NCBI RefSeq assembly: GCF_022829365.1
Contig: NZ_JAKSYJ010000119.1
Coordinates: 342,904-406,903, forward strand
DNA from: Methylobacterium sp. J-077
GTDB lineage: Bacteria; Pseudomonadota; Alphaproteobacteria; Rhizobiales; Beijerinckiaceae
DNA length: 64,000 bases
Direction of reading: 5' to 3'
The position numbers and the translations under genes are program-made. The notes under the pieces are model-generated. The model did no database searches. It was not told the origin of the DNA and saw only the letters and a program-made list of their open reading frames with translations. Shown piece after piece: positions 1 through 7,162 of this stretch; positions within the stretch are counted from its first letter, which is position 1; each line of letters begins with the position of its first letter.

Positions 1-894
1 GGACCGCCGGCCGCGGTGTTGCTCTACAGCCTCGCCCCCGACCTGATGGCCGGCTGGGTGAGCGCGCCGGCACCGGCCGCCCTGCCCTATCTCGAACCCC
101 GCACCCGGACGCTCCCGGCCTTCGGGCGGCTCACCGGGCGCGGCGGCACCGCCAATGTCGAGGCGGTGCTGGCCGCCAAGCCCGACCTGATCGTCGATTC
201 GGGCAGCCTCGGGCCGACCTACGCGTCGCTCGCCGACCGGGTTCAGGCCCAGACCGGGATCCCCTACATCCTGCTCGACGGCGCCGTCTCGAAGACGCCC
301 GAGACCTACCGGCAGCTCGGGGCTGCGCTCGGCCGGCAGGAAGATGCGGATGCGCTGGCGGCCTACGCCCAGGATCTCACCGATGCGGTCGCGAAAGCGG
401 TCGGTCCCCTGCCCGAGCCGCAGCGTCCCCGGGTCTACTACGCGCGCGGCCCGCGCGGTCTCGAGACCGGCTTTGCCGGATCGATCAACACCGAATTGCT
501 GGAGGCGGCCGGCGCCCGCAACGTCGCGCAGGACGGCGGCGGCCGGCTCGGGACCGTCTCTCCGGAGCAGGTCCTGGCCTGGAACCCCGATGTGATCGTC
601 ACCCTCGATCCGACCTTCGCGGCGACCGCAAGCACCGATCCGATCTGGAAGGACGTGAAGGCCGTGCAGACGGGCCGGATCTACCTGGCGCCGCTGCAGC
701 CGTTCCCCTGGTTCGACGCGCCGCCCGGGGTCAACCGGCTGATCGGCCTGCGCTGGCTCGCGGGGCTGCTGCATCCGGAGCTGTTCCCGGAGCCGATGCC
801 CGACGTGGTGCGGGACTTCTACCGCCGCGTCTACCATGTCGAGCTCGACGCCGCGCAGGCCGCGGCGATCCTGTCGCCGGGCCCGGCCCAGTGA
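1..894 (+). CDS. ABC transporter periplasmic binding protein, iron-siderophore/cobalamin type (5' partial)
   Basis: The reading frame is open from base 1, so the true start and signal peptide lie upstream; the first in-frame GTG at 16 is probably internal. About 297 residues are visible. The N-terminal half carries the usual type-III binding-protein pattern: a stretch ending in LAPDLMAGWVS, then NVEAVLAAKPDLIVDSG. The C-terminal lobe has VLAWNPDVIV and ends near WKDVKAVQTGRIY and PPGVNRLIGLRWL. This matches the TroA/FepB/BtuF fold, which captures a metal chelate or corrinoid in the periplasm and hands it to a FecCD permease. The stop overlaps the next start (GTGA at 891-894), so the genes are translationally coupled. 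The ligand cannot be told from sequence; iron-siderophore is likeliest. Confidence 0.85.
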   Translation, partial: GPPAAVLLYSLAPDLMAGWVSAPAPAALPYLEPRTRTLPAFGRLTGRGGTANVEAVLAAKPDLIVDSGSLGPTYASLADRVQAQTGIPYILLDGAVSKTPETYRQLGAALGRQEDADALAAYAQDLTDAVAKAVGPLPEPQRPRVYYARGPRGLETGFAGSINTELLEAAGARNVAQDGGGRLGTVSPEQVLAWNPDVIVTLDPTFAATASTDPIWKDVKAVQTGRIYLAPLQPFPWFDAPPGVNRLIGLRWLAGLLHPELFPEPMPDVVRDFYRRVYHVELDAAQAAAILSPGPAQ

Positions 895-1946
895 GCCGAG
901 GCCCGGCGGCCGTCGCGGGCGAGGTTTCGGCTCGGAGAAACCTCGGATTGTCGGCGGCGATCCTGTCCGGGCTCGCCCTGCTGGCGCTGATCCTGGCCGC
1001 CCTGGCGATCGGCAAGTACCCGGTGTCCCTGGCGGATCTCGGCGGCATGCTCGGGCACCGGCTGCTCGGCCTGCCGTCGCGGGTGCCGGCGGCGGTCGAG
1101 ACCGTGGTGCTGCAGGTGCGCCTGCCCCGGATCGTCGCCGCCCTGGTGGTCGGGGCGGCCCTGTCGGCGGCCGGGGCCACCTATCAGGGCCTGTTCCGCA
1201 ATCCCCTGGTCTCGCCCGACATCCTGGGCGTCTCGGCCGGGGCCGGGCTCGGGGCGGTGCTCGGGATCTATCTCGGCCTGCCGGTGGCGGCCATTCAGGG
1301 GCTGGCCTTCGCGGGCGGCCTCGGGGCGGTGGCCCTGGTCTACGGCGTCGGGCTGGCGGTGCGGCGGCACGATCCGGTTCTGACCCTGGTGCTGGCGGGC
1401 GTCGCGGTGGGCGCGGTCCTCGGCGCCGGGATCTCCCTGCTGAAGGTGCTGGCCGATCCGTACAACCAATTGCCGGCGATCACCTTCTGGCTGCTCGGCA
1501 GCCTGTCCTCGGTGACGCTCGGCGACGTCGCGGCGATCCTGCCGATGATGCTGCTGGGCTTGGCGCCGCTGGTGCTGCTGCGCTGGCGCATGAACCTGAT
1601 GAGCCTGGGCGACGAGGAGGCCCGGGCGCTCGGCGTCGAGACCCGTGTGCTGCGGCCCGTCCTGGTTGCCGGGGCGACTCTGGTGACCGCCGCCGCCGTC
1701 TCGATGACCGGGGTGATCGGCTGGATCGGCCTGATCGTCCCGCACATCGCCCGCCTGCTGGTCGGGCCGGATTACCGCCGGCTGCTGCCGGCCTCGCTGA
1801 TCCTGGGGGCCGGCTACCTGCTCACCGTCGACCTGATCGCCCGCAGCGCCGGGACGATCGAGGTGCCGCTCGGCATCCTCACGGCCCTGGTCGGCGCGCC
1901 GTTCTTCCTGTGGCTGCTGGCGGCCGGCCGGCGGGGGCTCGGCTGA
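891..1946 (+). CDS. FecCD-family ABC transporter permease
   Basis: Inner-membrane permease of 351 residues, the usual length for the FecCD/BtuC family, with about ten hydrophobic segments. Family signatures are visible: LRLPRI-like VRLPRIVAALVVGAALSAAGATYQ near residue 80, NPLVSPDILGVSAGAGLGA, and near the C-terminus a GVIGWIGLIVPHIAR block, the cytoplasmic loop that contacts the ATPase. The GTG start at 891 overlaps the stop of the binding-protein gene. The stop overlaps the ATPase start (TGATG). It should form a homodimer with two copies of the downstream ATPase. Confidence 0.93.
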   Translation: MSRGPAAVAGEVSARRNLGLSAAILSGLALLALILAALAIGKYPVSLADLGGMLGHRLLGLPSRVPAAVETVVLQVRLPRIVAALVVGAALSAAGATYQGLFRNPLVSPDILGVSAGAGLGAVLGIYLGLPVAAIQGLAFAGGLGAVALVYGVGLAVRRHDPVLTLVLAGVAVGAVLGAGISLLKVLADPYNQLPAITFWLLGSLSSVTLGDVAAILPMMLLGLAPLVLLRWRMNLMSLGDEEARALGVETRVLRPVLVAGATLVTAAAVSMTGVIGWIGLIVPHIARLLVGPDYRRLLPASLILGAGYLLTVDLIARSAGTIEVPLGILTALVGAPFFLWLLAAGRRGLG

Positions 1947-2719
1947 TGCTGCTGCGGGTCGAGGACCTCGCGTTCGGGTATGGCAACCGGATTGTCGGCT
2001 CGAGCGTCTCGTTCGGCCTGGAGGCCGGCGAGGTCCTGTGCCTGCTCGGCCCGAATGGCGGCGGCAAGACCACCCTGTTCAAGACGCTGCTCGGCCTGCT
2101 GCCGGCCCGTGCCGGGCGCGTCCACCTCGACGGCGCCGACCTGTTCACGCTGTCGCGCACCGCCGTAGCCCGGGCGATCGCCTACGTGCCGCAGGCCCAC
2201 GCCGCCTTCTTTCCGTTCACGGTGCGCGAGGTGGTCGTGATGGGCCGGGCGAGCCGGCTGGGGCCGTTCTCCGCCCCCGGCCCCGCCGACGAGGCGGCGG
2301 CCGAGCGGGCGCTTGAGACCCTCGGCATCGGGCACCTGTCGGGAAAAATCTACACCGAGATCAGCGGCGGCGAGCGGCAGCTCGTGCTGATCGCGCGGGC
2401 GCTCAGCGGCGAGCCCCGGCTGCTGATGATGGACGAGCCGACCGCGAGCCTCGATTTCGGCAACCAGGCCCGGGTGCTGATGCAGGTGCGCCGCCTCGCC
2501 CGGTCCGGCATCGCCGTGATGCTCTCGACCCACGATCCCGACCACGCGCTGCTCTGCGCCGACCGGGTCGTGGCGCTGCAGGACGGCCGCCTCGCCGCCT
2601 GCGGGCCGCCGGCCGAGACGATCACGCCCGAGTTGCTGCGCGGGCTCTACGGGATCGACGTGGTGGTGACGTCGGTCCCGGGCCTCGCGGTGCCGGTCTG
2701 CGCGCCCATTCTCGACTGA
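1946..2719 (+). CDS. ABC transporter ATP-binding protein, siderophore/cobalamin type
   Basis: ATPase of 257 residues. Walker A (GPNGGGKTT) sits near residue 37, the signature motif is ISGGERQL, Walker B is LLMMDEPTASLDF and the switch histidine is in STHDPDHAL. Sequence and gene order (binding protein, permease, ATPase) match the FecE/BtuD group. The ATG at 1946 shares bases with the permease stop, which fixes the start. It powers import through the FecCD permease. The last gene of this short operon; a repeat-rich gap follows. Confidence 0.93.
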   Translation: MLLRVEDLAFGYGNRIVGSSVSFGLEAGEVLCLLGPNGGGKTTLFKTLLGLLPARAGRVHLDGADLFTLSRTAVARAIAYVPQAHAAFFPFTVREVVVMGRASRLGPFSAPGPADEAAAERALETLGIGHLSGKIYTEISGGERQLVLIARALSGEPRLLMMDEPTASLDFGNQARVLMQVRRLARSGIAVMLSTHDPDHALLCADRVVALQDGRLAACGPPAETITPELLRGLYGIDVVVTSVPGLAVPVCAPILD

Positions 2720-2739
2720 GAGAGTGTGAGTTTTTCGCG

Positions 2740-2987
2740 CGCGACCGATGATGCGGCGCTCCTCGAAAGGTCCATCGTCCCTCGAGAACCTGGCTCGCGA
2801 ACCGCTGCGCGACGCGCCCCACAGGTTTTTGGTCGCGGCCGGTGAAGGCGCGCCACGCGCTCCCTCTCCCGGGCGGGAGAGGGGACCAGCGCCTCGTCCT
2901 GAGGCGCCGGCCCGTCAGTGGCCACTCAAGCGTTCGGCATGGTGGAGGTCGAAGAGCGATCGATCGGAAGACTCACAGCCTCTGGGC
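2740..2987. repeat. Intergenic region with palindromic repeat half-copy and a second hairpin
   Basis: Bases 2861-2886 hold a CCCTCTCCCG/CGGGAGAGGG palindrome, a half copy of the element found complete at 12126 and 18347. Immediately after it, GCGCCTC (2889-2895) and GAGGCGC (2901-2907) form a perfect 7-bp stem with a 5-base loop. The stretch 2750-2815 (CTCGAAAGGTCCATCG and so on) resembles a second, degenerate intergenic repeat. The hairpin could also end transcription of the preceding ABC operon. No credible gene is present here. Confidence 0.6.
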
Positions 2988-3800
2988 TCAGCCCCGGGCG
3001 CGGCCGTGCGCGGCCATTGCGGTTTCCAAATCGCCCTCGGTCGGGGCCGGCGGCTCGATCCGCTCGATACCCTCAGAGCTATAGACCGCGCCGAGCACGG
3101 TCTTGAAATGGCGCTGCACCCGGCCGTGGCACTCGCAGGCAGCTCCCGACATCGCGCGGCGGTCGAGCACCGTGATGCGCCCGCGCCCGACCCGGATCAG
3201 GCCCTGGTTCTGCAGCGTCCGCAGGATCCGCGTCAGGTAGGTGCGCTGGACGCCCAGCATCGAGGCCAGCAATTCGTGGGTGATCGGCAGCGTGTCGCCC
3301 CCGATCCGATCCTGGAGCGTCAGCAGCCAGCGCAGGCAGCGCTGCTCGATCGGGTGGAGCGCGTTGCAGGCGGCGGCCTGGAGCACCTGGGCCAGGAGGC
3401 AATCGGAGTAGCGCGCGAACAGGTTGCGCACTTCGGTCGACCGGCGCTTGGCATCCTGGAGACGCTCCGCATCAAGGCGCAGCATCGGGCCGCCGATCTG
3501 CACGACCGCCTCGGTGGAGGCCGGCACCCGACCCGCGCTGACGATGCCGCCGACCGCGCCCTCGCGCCCGATCGTGGCGGTCTCGGCGCAGCGCCCGTCC
3601 CGGGTGGCGATGATCAGAGCCACGACGGTCTGGTCGCACGGGAAGGTGATGTGGGTCACGTCCGAGCCGGCATGGAACACGCTCGCCCCCTTGTCGAAGG
3701 AGACCGGTTCGAGATGGGGTGCGATCAGCGCGCGGTCGGGCTCCCGGAGCGCATCGAGGAGCAGGTTGCCCGTGAGGGTGGCGGCGCGGTCAACGGGCAT
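2988..3800 (-). CDS. Crp/Fnr-family transcriptional regulator
   Basis: Protein of 270 residues, slightly longer than classical Crp. The N-terminal half is a cyclic-nucleotide-binding-like beta-roll (LEPVSFDKGASVFHAGSDVTH; IGREGAVGG). The C-terminal half is a winged helix-turn-helix (ITHELLASMLGVQRTYLTRIL, then LQNQGLIRVGRGRITVLD). The Fnr-type N-terminal cysteine cluster is absent, so oxygen sensing through an Fe-S cluster is unlikely. The effector is unknown. It stands alone between the ABC importer and the GH25 gene. A C-terminal tail of about 40 residues after the HTH contains two cysteines (ACECH). Confidence 0.85.
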   Translation of the reverse strand: MPVDRAATLTGNLLLDALREPDRALIAPHLEPVSFDKGASVFHAGSDVTHITFPCDQTVVALIIATRDGRCAETATIGREGAVGGIVSAGRVPASTEAVVQIGGPMLRLDAERLQDAKRRSTEVRNLFARYSDCLLAQVLQAAACNALHPIEQRCLRWLLTLQDRIGGDTLPITHELLASMLGVQRTYLTRILRTLQNQGLIRVGRGRITVLDRRAMSGAACECHGRVQRHFKTVLGAVYSSEGIERIEPPAPTEGDLETAMAAHGRARG

Positions 3801-3937
3801 GGACGGCTGAAGATCGTGGGACCGGAGGCTCCCGAACGGATCCTCGTCGGGTGACCCGCTTGCGTGCGGGAGAACCCGGCACGCTTATATCCCAGCCGGT
3901 GTTCGCGAACCAACTTAAGTCTATCTCAACCGATCAA

Positions 3938-4819
3938 TTATTTGTCGGTGCACAACCCCTGTTCCGAGAGCCGCAGGTGCTCGCGGGGATCGCAATCGGT
4001 CGACAGGAACGAGGCCCAGTCGGACGGGGTGCCGTAGAAGGCGTTGCGGTCGACGTCGCCCTGCACCCCGGGGACGCGCCCGGTCGAAGTGAACTGCCAC
4101 AGCATCCACTTCCGGTTGACGAAACGCTGCTCCGGCTCAGCCGCGGTGGAGCGCAGCCAGTGCGGGTAGTCGGGCAGCTCACCTTCGAGCACGTCCTTGT
4201 GGAAGGTGATGTCGGTGTAGATGATCGGGCGCTTGCCGGTGTAGCGCTCCATCTCCTCCAGCATCTCGGTGACCATCGCCAGGGCCTGCGCCTTCGGCAG
4301 CTTCTTCGGGCAGGTCTGCGAGTGGCCGTTCCACTCGACGTCGAGAACCGGCGGCAGGGCCGTGGGGTCGTTCGGGACGTTGCGCTTGAACCACTCCATC
4401 TGCTCCCGGGCCGAGCGGCACCAGAACACGAAGTGGTAGGCGCCCCGCGGCACGCCGGCCCGGGCCGCATTGTCCCAGTTGGTCCGGAAGCGCTCGTCGA
4501 CGTGGTCGCCGCCCTCGGTCGCCTTGATGAAGGCGAACTGGGTGCCGGCGGCCCGGACCGAGGCCCAGTCGACGTTGCCCTGCCACTTCGAGATGTCGAT
4601 GCCCTGGATCGGGTGCTGCTTGGCCTTGGCCACGCCCGGATGAGGCTTGGCATCGCCTTTGGTCGGGTAGAAGTCGGGGTTCGACGCGCAGGCCGCGAGG
4701 CCGGCCATCACCGCGACGGCGAGGACCCGGGTGACGAGCCGCCGGACATTCCTGAGCCGGCCGGCACCCCGGTCCGGCGCGGCGGACGGCATCTGCGAAA
4801 ACGTGTAATCCCGCACCAT
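3938..4819 (-). CDS. GH25-family lysozyme-like lipoprotein
   Basis: Protein of 293 residues if the first ATG is used; an in-frame ATG at 4792 is an alternative. A basic stretch and hydrophobic segment end in a lipobox (LAAC, Cys44), so it is probably a lipid-anchored envelope protein. The rest is a GH25 fold: IQGIDISKWQGNVDW with the first catalytic Asp, FIKATEGGDHVDERF, then PPVLDVEWNG with the Asp-x-Glu pair and PIIYTDITF. GH25 enzymes cleave the MurNAc-GlcNAc bond of peptidoglycan. Here it may remodel the cell wall or act on competitors. No phage genes flank it, so it is not a prophage endolysin. Confidence 0.88.
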   Translation of the reverse strand: MVRDYTFSQMPSAAPDRGAGRLRNVRRLVTRVLAVAVMAGLAACASNPDFYPTKGDAKPHPGVAKAKQHPIQGIDISKWQGNVDWASVRAAGTQFAFIKATEGGDHVDERFRTNWDNAARAGVPRGAYHFVFWCRSAREQMEWFKRNVPNDPTALPPVLDVEWNGHSQTCPKKLPKAQALAMVTEMLEEMERYTGKRPIIYTDITFHKDVLEGELPDYPHWLRSTAAEPEQRFVNRKWMLWQFTSTGRVPGVQGDVDRNAFYGTPSDWASFLSTDCDPREHLRLSEQGLCTDK

Positions 4820-5021
4820 CAGTGTTCAGCCCGCCACCGAAGAAGCGCCAAAGTCAGGGGTAATCGATGGCCCTGGCGCAGTTAACGGAGCTTTGCGATC
4901 TTTGCGGCGGAATTCCGGGATGCGTTGCGCCGCCGCGACATACCGCAGCGATCCCCGGTTGGTTCACAGGCCCGGCTCCGGCTAAGTGCCGGTTCCGCAA
5001 CGCGAGTCCCACCACGGTCCC

Positions 5022-5465
5022 GTGAGCAAGCATTTATTCACCATAGGTTACGAAGGGCTCGACCCGGAGCGCCTTACGGATGCGCTGCGCTCGGCCGGCG
5101 TCGCCGTCCTGGCCGACGTGCGGGCTGTTGCGAACTCGCGCAAGCGCGGCTTCTCGAAGGGCGCGCTCGGAACCGGGCTTGTGGAGGCGGGGCTCGGCTA
5201 CGCGCATCTGCGCAGCCTCGGCACGCCGAAATCCGGCCGCGAGGCGGCCCGGGCCGACGACGCGGCGCTGATGCGCAGGATCTACTGCGAGGAGGTGCTC
5301 GACACCGCCGCCGGCGGCGTCGCCCTCGACGAGCTCGCCGCGATGGCGGCGGCCGCCCCGACCTGCCTGCTGTGCTTCGAGCGCGACCCGGCCCGCTGCC
5401 ACCGGCGCGTCCTGGCCGAGCGGCTCACGGACAGGGGCTTCGTGACGACTGACCTGTTCGGCTGA
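5022..5465 (+). CDS. DUF488 family protein
   Basis: Small soluble protein of 147 residues from GTG 5022; a GTG at 4986 would add 12 residues with no family similarity. It opens with FTIGYEGLDPERLTDALR and has VLADVRAVANSRKRGFSK, the typical start of DUF488. It closes with the CFERDP..CHR motif that defines the family. The conserved Cys and His suggest a metal- or nucleotide-related role, but the activity is unknown. It is a single gene flanked by genes on the other strand. Confidence 0.85.
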   Translation: MSKHLFTIGYEGLDPERLTDALRSAGVAVLADVRAVANSRKRGFSKGALGTGLVEAGLGYAHLRSLGTPKSGREAARADDAALMRRIYCEEVLDTAAGGVALDELAAMAAAAPTCLLCFERDPARCHRRVLAERLTDRGFVTTDLFG

Positions 5466-5472
5466 AGTCGGC

Positions 5473-5838
5473 TCAGCGCATCGCCCGCGTGGCGGCGAAC
5501 CGCCGGATCGGCGCCATGGCGGCGCTGAACAGCATCCGGGATGTGCGCATGGCCCCGAATTCCCGCGGGATCGGCCGACGGCGATTCGGGTCGTTCACCG
5601 GCTCGACCGGCAGGTACAGGGCTTCCAGGAACGACATCTCCAGGAGCGTCGTGCCGGTCTCGTCGGCGATCACCAGGGCAGCGTCGAGCAGCCGCGGGTC
5701 ACCGCCATGCTGGCGCATCAGCCCCCGGACGATCGCCCGCGCCGCCGTCCGCGCCGCATCCATGTCGGCGATGTCCTGGGCGGTCGGCGCCGCCAGGTAG
5801 GCGCCGTCGAGGCGGATGTAGAAATAGGCGCGGACCAT
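5473..5838 (-). CDS. DUF6894-like small protein
   Basis: Protein of 121 residues starting at the ATG at 5838 (MVRAYFYIRLDG). The aromatic YFYIR start, the DIADMDAARTAARAIVRGLM block and the ADETGTTLLEMSF block resemble DUF6894, a family abundant in Methylobacterium and related genera. There are no membrane segments. Function is unknown. It has a C-terminal basic tail of about 35 residues beyond the domain. It is convergent with the DUF488 gene, with only 7 bases between the stops. Confidence 0.65.
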   Translation of the reverse strand: MVRAYFYIRLDGAYLAAPTAQDIADMDAARTAARAIVRGLMRQHGGDPRLLDAALVIADETGTTLLEMSFLEALYLPVEPVNDPNRRRPIPREFGAMRTSRMLFSAAMAPIRRFAATRAMR

Positions 5839-5883
5839 GGGGGCGCTTCTCCGGATCGGGCGGCTGTCGTCAGGCAAGGATAG

Positions 5884-6138
5884 TCAAGCAGCCTGGGCGC
5901 CGTCCTGCGGCTCGCCCCCCGTTTCGGCCCCCGTTTCGGCCCCCGTTTCGGCCTTGCCCTCGGCCGCCGATTTCGGGTCGAAGGCGTCGGCCAGCAGGCT
6001 GAGGCGGCGGGCCATGTCCCGCACCTCGTTCAGCGCGATCGACTTCTGGCCTTCCTTCACCGCCCGGGTGATGTCGCTGACCTGCTCGGTGGCGACCCGC
6101 CTCAGTGCGTCGGCGAGCTGGTGGCTGCTCATCATCGC
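5884..6138 (-). CDS. Small hypothetical protein with a 4-residue tandem repeat
   Basis: I chose the ATG at 6138 (MMSSHQLADALRR), giving 84 residues; frames upstream of it look like intergenic sequence. The first 50 residues are predicted helical (VATEQVSDITRAVKEGQK, RDMARRLSLLADAF). The tail holds three copies of the AETG unit, encoded by a 12-bp tandem repeat at 5921-5954. There is no recognised family. It lies 45 bases upstream of the DUF6894-like gene and may be cotranscribed with it. Confidence 0.55.
   Translation of the reverse strand, partial: AMMSSHQLADALRRVATEQVSDITRAVKEGQKSIALNEVRDMARRLSLLADAFDPKSAAEGKAETGAETGAETGGEPQDGAQAA
5921..5954. repeat. 12-bp tandem repeat, nearly three copies
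   Basis: The unit GTTTCGGCCCCC occurs at 5921 and 5933, and a third, shortened copy starts at 5945. It lies inside the small hypothetical gene and codes for an AETG peptide repeat on the minus strand. The unit is a multiple of three, so copy-number change would keep the frame. Confidence 0.85.
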
Positions 6139-6241
6139 GTCCGTTCCCGAATTGGTGCGTCTGTGTCGGGACCCTGGTGGGACGCCGCTTACCAACCGGT
6201 TTCGCAGTGCCGCGAAGCCTGTGGACAAGCCCGGCAGGCTT

Positions 6242-7162
6242 TCAGTCCTGCAGATGGCGGGCCGCGATGATCGAGGCGGCGGTACGATTCTCCACCCCGA
6301 GCTTGGCGTAGATGCCCTCCAGGTGCTTGGTCACGGTCCGGTGGCTCAATCCCAGGATCTCACCGATGTCGCGGCTCGATTTCCCCCGGGACAGCCAGAG
6401 CAGCACCTCCGCCTCCCGGCCGGTGACGGGGAGCTTTGCCCGCAGCCGCTCGACGCCGCCCGAGGCCTCCTCGCGCGACAGGCGCAGCAGGATCTCGTCC
6501 GGGGTGCGGCCGATGAAGCTCAACGCGTAAGCCGTGCCGTCGCCGCCGGTCAGGGTCAGGGCGTTGGCCGGCGCGCCGGTGAGGCAGCCGCGCAGCCAGT
6601 CCCGGGCGCGGGCGGGGAGCGCGAGGCCCCCGGACGGATCGGAGCCGAGCCCCGCCAGCAGGCGCCCGGCCTGTGGGGTCGCCCACAGCACCGCCCCGGC
6701 CTCCGAGACGGCGAACAGGGTCCGCCCGGCGGTGTCGAGGGCGGCCCGGGCGCTCTGCGCGGCCCGGGCGCTGGCGAGGTGGACGCGGATCCGGGCCAGG
6801 ATTTCGTCGGGGGCGATCGGCTTGGTGACGTAGTCGATTCCGCCGGCGCTGAGGCCCTTCACGATATGCTCGGTCTCGCTGAGCCCGGTCATGAAGATCA
6901 CCGGCACGCCGGCGATCTGAGGCTTGGCCTTGAGCCGCCGGCAGGTCTCGAACCCGTCCATGCCGGGCATCATCGCATCGAGCAGGATCACGTCCGGGGT
7001 GATCTCGTCGACCAGCGCCAGGGCGAGGTCGCCGCCCACCGCCACCAGCACGGTGGCGCCGGAGCGCTCGATCGCCTCGGTGAGGAAGCTCAGCGTGTCG
7101 GGCGAATCGTCCACCACCAGGACGACGTCGCGGCTCGGCTGGTTCGTCGGCGCCTCAGCCAT
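6242..7162 (-). CDS. LuxR-type response regulator, partner of the NCS1-histidine kinase
   Basis: Protein of 306 residues. The receiver domain (1-125) has the acidic pair D18/D19, phospho-acceptor D62 (VILLDAMMPG) and the conserved Lys in YVTKPI. A PAS-like segment follows (about 140-225: LFAVSEAGAVLWATP). The C-terminal LuxR/GerE helix-turn-helix begins at LPVTGREAEVLLWLSRG and includes LGLSHRTVTKHLEGIYAKLGVENR. It overlaps the last 8 bases of the kinase gene, so the two are translationally coupled. It very likely takes phosphate from that kinase and acts on the divergent amide operon, possibly via palindromes in 10585-10703; that target is inferred. Confidence 0.92.
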   Translation of the reverse strand: MAEAPTNQPSRDVVLVVDDSPDTLSFLTEAIERSGATVLVAVGGDLALALVDEITPDVILLDAMMPGMDGFETCRRLKAKPQIAGVPVIFMTGLSETEHIVKGLSAGGIDYVTKPIAPDEILARIRVHLASARAAQSARAALDTAGRTLFAVSEAGAVLWATPQAGRLLAGLGSDPSGGLALPARARDWLRGCLTGAPANALTLTGGDGTAYALSFIGRTPDEILLRLSREEASGGVERLRAKLPVTGREAEVLLWLSRGKSSRDIGEILGLSHRTVTKHLEGIYAKLGVENRTAASIIAARHLQD

